Shown: positions 1-5,535 of the stretch, piece by piece
How positions within the stretch are numbered: position 1 is the stretch's first letter
How the letters are laid out: each line of letters begins with the position of its first letter
Origin: an uncultured Verrucomicrobiota bacterium
GTDB lineage: Bacteria > Verrucomicrobiota > Verrucomicrobiia > Limisphaerales > UBA9464
Assembly: GCA_903864375.1 (NCBI GenBank)
Contig: CAIPFS010000335.1
Span: 1 to 11,279, forward strand
Direction of reading: 5' to 3'
DNA length: 11,279 nucleotides
Translations under genes and position numbers: made by a program
Notes under the pieces: model-generated
What the model was told of the DNA's origin: nothing
Database searches by the model: none
Seen by the model: the letters and a program-made list of their open reading frames with translations, nothing else

Positions 1-1
1 C

Positions 2-211
2 GAAGGCGTCGCGGCCGAGTTCCGACCCAATTACCTCTGCAATTATCTCTACGAGCTGGCCACGCTTTTTTCGCGATTCTACGAGCAATGTCCGGTGCTC
101 AAGGCGGCTGAACCGGTCCGATCCGCCCGGGTCAGCCTGTGTGCCCTGACCGCACAGGTCCTGGGCCGCGGACTGGGCTTGCTGGGCATTGAATCACCGG
201 AAGTCATGTAA
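2..211 (+). CDS. argS: Arginyl-tRNA synthetase, C-terminal fragment (5' end outside window)
   Basis: Class I arginyl-tRNA synthetase charges tRNA(Arg) with arginine in the cytoplasm. Only the last 69 codons are present, read in the frame starting at base 2 and ending in TAA at 209-211. They match the DALR-type helical anticodon-binding domain that closes ArgS: the stretch NYLCNYLYELATLFSRFYEQ followed by CPVL, then an ARVSLCALTAQVL-type helix and a GLGLLGIESPEVM ending. The final LLGI.xPExM pattern is the normal ArgS C-terminus, so the 3' end is intact. The gene faces pepP convergently across 480 non-coding bases containing an inverted-repeat element. The identification rests on family recognition of the C-terminal domain only; the catalytic HIGH and KMSKS parts lie upstream of the window. 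Confidence 0.9.
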   Translation, partial: EGVAAEFRPNYLCNYLYELATLFSRFYEQCPVLKAAEPVRSARVSLCALTAQVLGRGLGLLGIESPEVM

Positions 212-218
212 GGTGTTC

Positions 219-237
219 AACGGGGGAAAAGCCCGTT
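219..237 (+). terminator. Weak hairpin just downstream of argS
   Basis: A 6-bp perfect stem (AACGGG at 219-224 with CCCGTT at 232-237) encloses a 7-nt loop, starting 8 bases after the argS stop. No T-run follows, so it is not a canonical intrinsic terminator. It could be a weak or Rho-assisted 3' end, or a chance stem in GC-rich DNA. Confidence 0.2.
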
Positions 238-308
238 ACCAAGACGGAGGTCAAAATCGATATGGGGACCTGTTCCTGGGGCCGCAAGTCCCTCCGAAGG
301 AGGGACAT

Positions 309-343
309 CCAACGGAGGAACGCGCTCCTGCAAGTCCCCAATC
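309..343 (+). repeat. Left 35-bp arm of inverted repeat
   Basis: This arm begins CCAACGGAGGAACGCG and ends CTGCAAGTCCCCAATC. It is the reverse complement of 550-584 at 34 of 35 positions; the only difference is T at 326 where the other arm's complement has A. Conservation this high between non-coding arms suggests recent formation or selection for pairing. Confidence 0.85.
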
Positions 344-380
344 CATGCCGGGATCATCACCACTCACAGTCTGCAGGCAC

Positions 381-542
381 CTCGGTAGCGATGCTGCCGA
401 GCCGAAGGCGGTCCGACTCATGCCTGCCCTGGTAACGCGGACGTCTCGTCCGCACGGCGGTGCGAACCGCGTCCCTAACCCAATTCAGCGCCAGTCAGGG
501 CCAACGGCCCGGCTCCATCCCAGCCTAGGCCAAAGGCCTGGG
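381..542. repeat. Chain of short GC-rich hairpins inside the element
   Basis: Several stems can be read directly. CTCGGTAGC (381-389) pairs with GCTGCCGAG (393-401), 9 bp with one G-T. CGGAC and GTCCG flank GTCTC around 437-451. GCGGT and ACCGC flank GCGA around 455-470. GGGCC (498-502) pairs with GGCCC (506-510) around AAC. CCTAGGCC (524-531) pairs with GGCCTGGG (535-542) around AAA with one G-T. The paired short-loop modules near 498-542 resemble dispersed intergenic repeat modules I associate with Verrucomicrobiota and Planctomycetota genomes; that resemblance is from memory and unverified. Confidence 0.5.
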
Positions 543-549
543 TCGGCCT

Positions 550-584
550 GATTGGGGACTTGCAGGTGCGCGTTCCTCCGTTGG
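550..584 (-). repeat. Right 35-bp arm of inverted repeat
   Basis: This is the inverted partner of 309-343 (34 of 35 matches). On the plus strand it starts GATTGGGGACTTGCAGG and ends GTTCCTCCGTTGG. Transcription in either direction would allow a long stem closing a 206-nt branched loop. Confidence 0.85.
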
Positions 585-691
585 GCGGCTCGGAAGCCCT
601 ACTGATGTGGCTCTAAATCAATAGGTTGCGTTTGAATCATCCAGTTCACGGTCTCGATTCTGGTCCGATTTTGGAGGTGATCCGCACCCAC

Positions 692-1984
692 TTATCGCCG
701 GTTCATCAATTCCTCGATCGCATCCGCTTCCAGCGGAATGGCGGACATCAAGTCCTTCGGTCCGTCGTTGGTGATCAGCACATCGTTTTCCAACCGGACG
801 GCCAGTCCCTCCTCCTTGATGTAGATTGCCGGTTCCACCGTCATCACCCACCCGGCGGCAAACGGGTCCGTTGCATACCCGACATCATGGACGTCCAGTC
901 CGATGGGGTGGCCCACCCCATGCATGAAATATTTTTTGAAGGCGGGGCGCAGCGGATCCTGACGTTTGATTTCCCGCAGGGTCAGCAGGCCCAGGTCGAC
1001 ACACTCCTTTTCGACCAATTGCTCAGCCTCCTTCTGCCATTCCTTCGTCCGCTTTCCCGGAGTCAGTCCCGCGATGCTGGCCTTCAATACCCGCAGGACC
1101 GCATTGTAGACCTCCTTTTGACGCCGGGTGAACCGTCCATTGACCGGGATGGTTCTCGTCAGATCCGAATTGTAATTCGCCTTGGCTGCGGCCACATCCA
1201 GCAATAACAGGTCGCCCCCCTTGCACGGTTGATCATTGTCGATGTAATGGAGGACACAGGCGTTGGCCCCCGAGGCGATGATCGGCAGATAGGCGAACCG
1301 CCCTCCGTTGCGAATGAATTCATGGGCGAATTCCGCCTCAACCTCCCGTTCGTTGACCCCCGGTCGGACAAATCGGGCCACACGCTCAAAACCGGATTGG
1401 GTGAGATCGCAGGCGGCCTGAATCCATTCCACTTCCCCGGGAGACTTGAACGTCCGAACCTGATGCAACAGTTGGGCCAGACGACGATATTCATGGAGCG
1501 GATAGCGGCGTTGGGTTTCGGCTACAAAACGCGCATCCCGGGTTTCCACCGCAATCTCCGCCCGCTTGTGCTCGTTGCTGTTCAGGTACACCCGCTGCGA
1601 TTCGCACATCAGGCGGTGGAACAGCCGCGGGAATTCGCTCAGCCACATCACATTTTCAATGCCCGAAACCTTCCGGGCCTCCTCCTGAGTCCACTTGTGG
1701 CCTTCCCAGGTGGCGATGAGATCGCTGGTCTCCCGCAGGAAAAGGATTTCCCGATGCTTTTCATCGTCCGCATCCGGGAACAGCACCAGGATCGTTTCCT
1801 CCTGAGCCACGCCGGTCAGGTAAAAAAGGTCGCTGTTGGGCACCAGAGCCAGCGTGCCGTCGGCGTTGGTGGGCGGAATGTCATTGGCATTGACCACCGC
1901 GAGCGAACCGGGTGTCAGCAATGCCGCCAGCCGTCGGCGATGTTCGATGAACCACCGGCTGTCTTTCGGAGAGGGTCGGGTCAT
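692..1984 (-). CDS. pepP: Xaa-Pro aminopeptidase (aminopeptidase P, peptidase family M24B)
   Basis: This cytoplasmic two-metal peptidase removes the N-terminal residue from peptides whose second residue is proline. It has 430 aa, close to the roughly 440 aa of E. coli PepP. Residues about 10-170 form the aminopeptidase-P N-terminal domain (NSDLFYLTGVAQEETILVLF) and about 175-425 the pita-bread catalytic fold. The five expected metal ligands can be placed: D263 (LLLLDVAA), D274 (NSDLTRT), H355 (MHGVGHPIGLDVHD), E384 (TVEPAIYI) and E399 (VRLEND). H246 (LHYIDN) and H366 fit the conserved active-site histidines, so the enzyme should be active. It is the last gene of a minus-strand trio, starting 21 bp after its upstream neighbour's stop. 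No clear Shine-Dalgarno sequence precedes the ATG, but MTRPSPKDSRWFIEHRRRL is a typical family start. Confidence 0.93.
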   Translation of the reverse strand: MTRPSPKDSRWFIEHRRRLAALLTPGSLAVVNANDIPPTNADGTLALVPNSDLFYLTGVAQEETILVLFPDADDEKHREILFLRETSDLIATWEGHKWTQEEARKVSGIENVMWLSEFPRLFHRLMCESQRVYLNSNEHKRAEIAVETRDARFVAETQRRYPLHEYRRLAQLLHQVRTFKSPGEVEWIQAACDLTQSGFERVARFVRPGVNEREVEAEFAHEFIRNGGRFAYLPIIASGANACVLHYIDNDQPCKGGDLLLLDVAAAKANYNSDLTRTIPVNGRFTRRQKEVYNAVLRVLKASIAGLTPGKRTKEWQKEAEQLVEKECVDLGLLTLREIKRQDPLRPAFKKYFMHGVGHPIGLDVHDVGYATDPFAAGWVMTVEPAIYIKEEGLAVRLENDVLITNDGPKDLMSAIPLEADAIEELMNRR

Positions 1985-2005
1985 GAGTTGGGAAATGCTG
2001 GGGGG

Positions 2006-2500
2006 TCAGGGCTTCGATTTCAATCCCGTCTTCTTATGGGATCGGACGGCAGTGGGTGCGGGTGCGATCAGAATGGGGACCGGACCGGACCAGCTGGCCT
2101 GCCCGGCACCGACCGCCACCGCCCGGAGGATGTTGGTCCCTCGCGGGAGCCCTGCCAGGTGGAACTGAAACCGTCCATCCAGACCACTCAGGGTCTGACC
2201 TGCAAATTGCTGGCCCACGTAGAGGCGGACGATCACTCCCGGTTCCGCAACGCCCACGGCTGAATCCGGCTGGGTGCCCCGAAAAATGGTGCCGGGAAGC
2301 GGCCCTTGAATCGACGTGGGCGCCAGCCGGCGGACCACGACGGGCGGCGGCTTTTGAGGGGGCGGCGGCGCGGGATGCGGAAGGCAGGCGAGGAGGGTCC
2401 AGAGGCCTGCCCACACCACCAGCACGGGCAAATGCCACCGGTCAAACCCGATGATCCAGTAGCGCGGACGCCAGCTCGATGAGGGCGGGGGAAAGGCCAT
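2006..2500 (-). CDS. Hypothetical short membrane-anchored or lipoprotein with a single Ig-like domain
   Basis: This 164-aa protein has no family I can name firmly. Residues 1-22 carry several basic residues and are followed by a hydrophobic stretch (about 23-40, HLPVLVVWAGLWTLLAC). Cys39 in LLAC resembles a loose lipobox, so it may be a lipoprotein rather than a simple membrane anchor. A proline-rich linker (about 41-52) leads to a domain at about 65-147 with the look of a bacterial Ig-like fold: PGVIVRLYVGQQFAG, then LSGLDGRFQFHL, then TNILRAVAV and SGPVPI. That is the usual pattern of strand, D-G-x-F turn, and strand. The tail is basic (SHKKTGLKSKP). The ATG lies 6 bp after the stop of the upstream coiled-coil gene, and pepP starts 21 bp downstream, so co-transcription is likely. 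The role is unknown; a cell-envelope location is inferred. Confidence 0.7.
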   Translation of the reverse strand: MAFPPPSSSWRPRYWIIGFDRWHLPVLVVWAGLWTLLACLPHPAPPPPQKPPPVVVRRLAPTSIQGPLPGTIFRGTQPDSAVGVAEPGVIVRLYVGQQFAGQTLSGLDGRFQFHLAGLPRGTNILRAVAVGAGQASWSGPVPILIAPAPTAVRSHKKTGLKSKP

Positions 2501-2506
2501 GGCATC

Positions 2507-3406
2507 TCATTCGGAGCGCACGGCGGCCAATTCGGCCGCCAGCCTGTTCCGCTCGCTCGTGACTTCGGCCACCTCCCGCCGGAGCAATTCGATGGTGGCA
2601 GAATCGGCTTCCGTGGCCGGTGCCGCCGGCGGATGCGACACCCGGGTCAATTCCGATTCGAGTTGCGCGTGGGAGGCCGACGTGGCCCTCAATTCCGCCT
2701 CCAGGTCCGCCTGCTTCTCGCGCAGTTCGGACGCTTCCCGGTCCCGTTCGCGCAGTTCCGTTTCGAGCGACCGCCGTGTCTGTTGGGCCGCTTCAAGGCG
2801 GGCATCCTGCTGCGCCAGGCGTTCCCGAAGTTCGGCCGCTTCCTCCCTGGCCGTTCCCCATTGATCGTTGATCAGCCGGATTTCCTCTCCCCGCGCCTTC
2901 AGCTTCCCTTCCAGTGTCGCCACATCGGCTCGCACGTGGGCCAGCGCATGGGTGGACTTTTCAGAAGTGATACGGGCCTCTTCCCGGGCCCGGACGGAAT
3001 CATCCAACTGGCGGCGGACCCCCTCCAACTCGCCGGTTCTCGTCTCCAGCTCCCGCTCCTGGAACGCCAGTCGACTTTCCAATTCCGTTGTTCCGGCCCT
3101 CGCGTCCGCCAGCAGTTTTTCAGCCTGGGCACTCTGAACGCGGGCTTCGTCCCGGGCGCGGGTCAGGTTCACCAGTTCCCGCTGGGCAGCCGTCAGTTGT
3201 TCCAGCCTCGCCTTGGATTCGGCGGTGGTCCGCCCGTGGGAAAAACGCTCGGAATCAAGTTCCTCATTGCGCCGACGCAATCGTGATTCCGCATCAAACA
3301 GGCGCTGGCGAAGGAAAAAGAGTTCGATCAGCCAGTGGGACAGAAAACCGGTCAGATAGATCGCCATCAGCCAGAGCCAGGGATGCTGGGAAACCAGTGA
3401 TGTCAT
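2507..3406 (-). CDS. Membrane-anchored long coiled-coil protein of unknown function
   Basis: The protein is 299 aa from the chosen ATG. Residues about 8-32 form one transmembrane helix (LWLMAIYLTGFLSHWLIELF). Residues about 33-258 are an almost uninterrupted run of Glu/Arg/Ala/Leu/Gln heptads typical of a long coiled coil (LRERLAQQDARLEAAQQ, LETELRERDREASELREKQ). A Pro/Ala break (SHPPAAPATEADS) precedes a short final helix (IELLRREVAEVTSERNRLAAELA). The frame stays open further upstream, to 3631, but that would run into the divergent kinase-MurQ gene and encode Arg/Pro-rich sequence unlike protein. MTSLVSQHPW directly before the membrane helix is therefore preferred, although no good ribosome site is visible. 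It is the first gene of the minus-strand trio. A structural or scaffolding role at the membrane is inference. Confidence 0.75.
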   Translation of the reverse strand: MTSLVSQHPWLWLMAIYLTGFLSHWLIELFFLRQRLFDAESRLRRRNEELDSERFSHGRTTAESKARLEQLTAAQRELVNLTRARDEARVQSAQAEKLLADARAGTTELESRLAFQERELETRTGELEGVRRQLDDSVRAREEARITSEKSTHALAHVRADVATLEGKLKARGEEIRLINDQWGTAREEAAELRERLAQQDARLEAAQQTRRSLETELRERDREASELREKQADLEAELRATSASHAQLESELTRVSHPPAAPATEADSATIELLRREVAEVTSERNRLAAELAAVRSE

Positions 3407-3558
3407 GGGAATCGAACGGATTGAAAAGCAGCCTTTTGCGAACGTTATGCCTATCGGGGTTCCCTGTGCAACCCTCCTCCATCGGGGGGACGCGTTCCTC
3501 CGGACGCAAATCCCGCGCCCTCTGGTCCAAATCAATCCTTTCCGGTAGGATCTCCTGA
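3407..3558. promoter_or_regulatory. Divergent intergenic region, probable promoters both ways
   Basis: This 152-bp gap separates two divergent transcription units, so at least one promoter for each direction is expected here. A minus-strand candidate is TTGCAC (complement of 3466-3471), a 16-nt spacer, then CATAAC (complement of 3444-3449). A plus-strand candidate -35 is TTGAAA at 3421-3426, with only a poor -10 near 3446. Both matches are weak. For the plus-strand gene, TAGGA at 3546-3550 sits 8 nt before the ATG and is a plausible ribosome site. The word CGCGTTCCTCCG at 3491-3502 also occurs in the right arm of the inverted repeat (569-580). Confidence 0.35.
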
Positions 3559-5412
3559 ATGTCGAACGAGACAATCTGGTTGGGTATGGACGGCGGGGGC
3601 ACCCGGCTGGTGGCGCTGGCGGTCGCGTCAAACTCTGATGTCCCCATCCGCTGTGAAGCCGGACCCACCAACCTCCGCCTGTTGTCGGATGAGGAATTGG
3701 TCGCCCGATTCCTGGAGGTCCGACGCTCGGTCCCCAATCCCACCGCCATTGGCATCGGCCTCGCCGGTTTGATGACCCCCGAAGACGGAGCCCGGGTTTC
3801 CGCCGCCCTTCAATCCGTCTGGCCCGGTGTCCCCGCCGAGATTACCCACGATCTGGAGACCGCCTGGTGGGCGGCCGAGCCGACATCGAAAGGTCGGGCC
3901 GTCGCTCTCCCGTCCGACGGTCGGGTCATCATTCTGAGCGGGACCGGTTCCTGCTGTTACGGACGTTCCTCCTCGGGAAAGGTCGGCAAAGTGGGGGGCT
4001 GGGGTCACTGGCTCGGGGATCGCGGCAGCGCCTTTGCCCTGGTCGAGGCCGGTCTCCGGGAAAGCATTTCCGTGCTCGATCAGACCGGGCGCTGGGGTCC
4101 GTTGGGTGTCCGGGTCCTCGGACGCCTGTTGTTGAATGACCCGGCTGACCTGATTTCCTGGGTGCATGCGGCGACCAAGACCGAGATTGCAGCACTCGCT
4201 CCGGAGGTTTTTTCGGCCGCTGCCGCGGGCGATATCGCGGCGAGACGATCGATGGACCAGGCCCGCGATCACCTGGTGGCCGACGCCATCGCCGTGGGAC
4301 GCCGCCTGGGCCCCAAACTCAGGGCCTTTGATTTTGTCGGTTCGGGAAGTGTCCTCCTGGCTCAACCCCTCTTCGCCGCCTCGATCGGTCGCGCCTTGCG
4401 TCGTGCCCTTCCACAGAGCCGGTTTCGGTGTCAGGACCGCGAAGCCGCCTGGGGGGCGGTTGAATTGGCCCGCCGGCTGAATCCCAACGTTCAACCCACG
4501 GTCCGCATCATCCGTCCGGCCCGCGAAGTGCCTCCGGTGGCGGTGGCACTTCCCACCAGCGCCACTCCGGCCCCCACCGAGGGGGTCGACGAGCGGTTCC
4601 GGCATCTGGACCGGCTTTCCATCCCGGAGGCTTTGACCCTGATGTTGTCGGAAGAAGGTGGTGTTGCCGCGGCCGTGGCCACTCAATCCCGCCCGATCAC
4701 GGCTCTGGTCCGGCGCGTCGCCGAGGCCTGGGCTTCCGGGGGACGCCTGCTGTATGTCGGGGCGGGAACCAGCGGACGACTGGGAGTCCTGGATGCCAGT
4801 GAATGTCCGCCCACCTTCCGCTCCCCACCCGAATGGGTGCAGGGCATCATTGCCGGAGGACCCCGGGCCGTCTCGATGGCGGTGGAAGGGGCTGAGGACG
4901 ATGTCGCTGCTGGTGCTGCGGCCGTTCTGGGCCGCGGAGTTTCGTCCCGCGACGTGGTGGTGGGCATTGCGGCCAGCGGGCGAACCCCGTTCGTTTGGGG
5001 GGCGTTGGAGGAGGCTCGACGTCAGGGGGCCACCCGGGCGTTGATCAGTTGTCATCCCGGACTGCGCTTCGCCCCGGGCAGCAAGCCTGAAGTGGTGATC
5101 GCCCTGCCCACCGGACCGGAAGTCCTGGCCGGTTCCACCCGGTTGAAGGCGGGGACTGCAACCAAGCTGGTTCTGAACGCCATCACCACGCTCGCCATGG
5201 TGCGACTCGGGAAAGTGGCCGGGAACCTGATGATCGACCTGAATCCCTCCAACCAAAAGCTTCGCGGACGGGCCATCCGAATTGTGGCGGCTCTTTCCGG
5301 GGCTTCAGCGGAGGCATCGGCATCCGCCTTGGTCGCAGCGGGTTGGAAAATCACCGACGCGGCCCGGAGCCTGGGTTGGAAGCCGCCCACCCGCAAATCC
5401 ATGACCCGTTGA
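3559..5412 (+). CDS. murQ: Fused amino-sugar kinase (BadF/BcrA ATPase family) and N-acetylmuramic acid 6-phosphate etherase
   Basis: This cytoplasmic 617-aa protein joins two modules. Residues 1 to about 309 are an ASKHA-fold sugar kinase like NagK/MurK: phosphate-1 loop DGGGT (11-15), probable catalytic D98 (ITHDLE), phosphate-2 loop LSGTGS (126-131) and a late VGSGSVLL motif. A Pro/Val/Ala linker (about 310-343) leads to MurQ (about 344-617), a SIS-domain lyase that splits the lactyl ether of MurNAc-6-P to give GlcNAc-6-P and D-lactate. MurQ motifs include GAGTSGRLG (401-409), SECPPTF with E415, VEGAEDD with E446, GIAASGRTP, and GPEVLAGSTRLKAGT. E415 and E446 have the 31-residue spacing of E. 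coli MurQ Glu83 and Glu114. The C-terminal helical domain looks about 25 residues short of the usual end. I infer consecutive phosphorylation and ether cleavage of MurNAc in wall recycling. The kinase could instead prefer GlcNAc. ATG preceded by TAGGA. Confidence 0.9.
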   Translation: MSNETIWLGMDGGGTRLVALAVASNSDVPIRCEAGPTNLRLLSDEELVARFLEVRRSVPNPTAIGIGLAGLMTPEDGARVSAALQSVWPGVPAEITHDLETAWWAAEPTSKGRAVALPSDGRVIILSGTGSCCYGRSSSGKVGKVGGWGHWLGDRGSAFALVEAGLRESISVLDQTGRWGPLGVRVLGRLLLNDPADLISWVHAATKTEIAALAPEVFSAAAAGDIAARRSMDQARDHLVADAIAVGRRLGPKLRAFDFVGSGSVLLAQPLFAASIGRALRRALPQSRFRCQDREAAWGAVELARRLNPNVQPTVRIIRPAREVPPVAVALPTSATPAPTEGVDERFRHLDRLSIPEALTLMLSEEGGVAAAVATQSRPITALVRRVAEAWASGGRLLYVGAGTSGRLGVLDASECPPTFRSPPEWVQGIIAGGPRAVSMAVEGAEDDVAAGAAAVLGRGVSSRDVVVGIAASGRTPFVWGALEEARRQGATRALISCHPGLRFAPGSKPEVVIALPTGPEVLAGSTRLKAGTATKLVLNAITTLAMVRLGKVAGNLMIDLNPSNQKLRGRAIRIVAALSGASAEASASALVAAGWKITDAARSLGWKPPTRKSMTR

Positions 5413-5535
5413 CGGAGAGAGAATTGATTTTTGATGCCCGAATGGGAACGGGACGTTTTCGTGACAACGGGAATGACTGCTTTCATTCGAGGATCGGTGG
5501 CGTAGATTCCACGACTCACTGGAGACAGGTTATCG

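Larger units (their letters stand above)
288..584. repeat. Structured intergenic repeat element bounded by 35-bp inverted repeats
   Basis: This non-coding block fills most of the 480-bp gap between the convergent argS and pepP. Its edges are two 35-bp arms (309-343 and 550-584) that are inverted copies of each other with one mismatch, enclosing 206 bp. Immediately outside the left arm is a perfect 8-bp hairpin (288-295 with 299-306, loop GAA). A weaker stem lies just outside the right arm (GGCT/AGCC near 587-598). The interior is a chain of small GC-rich hairpins. No convincing reading frame and no transposase is present, and I find no clear target-site duplication. It could be a MITE-like non-autonomous element, a REP-type dispersed repeat, or a large bidirectional transcript-end structure. 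The remaining bases 585-691 show nothing I recognise. Confidence 0.7.

Noticed and set aside
189..551. 120-codon plus-strand open frame starting inside argS
   Set aside because: It overlaps the argS end and then reads through the hairpin repeat element; its composition is that of translated palindromic repeats.
212..691. CRISPR array or tRNA in the argS-pepP gap
   Set aside because: There are no regularly spaced direct repeats and no cloverleaf; the repeats are a single inverted pair plus local hairpins.
1229..2263. 344-codon plus-strand open frame opposite pepP
   Set aside because: It spans the pepP start and its neighbour's 3' end and has no protein-like features; the opposite strand has all five PepP metal ligands.
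3407..3631. Upstream extension of the coiled-coil gene
   Set aside because: The in-frame extension would overlap the start of the divergent kinase-MurQ gene and is Arg/Pro-rich; the membrane helix begins directly after the ATG at 3406.
3628..5256. 542-codon open frame on the minus strand opposite the kinase-MurQ gene
   Set aside because: It is a by-product of GC-rich codon use in the sense gene. Its translation is Gly/Arg/Pro/Gln-rich without domains, while the sense strand carries two full enzyme modules.
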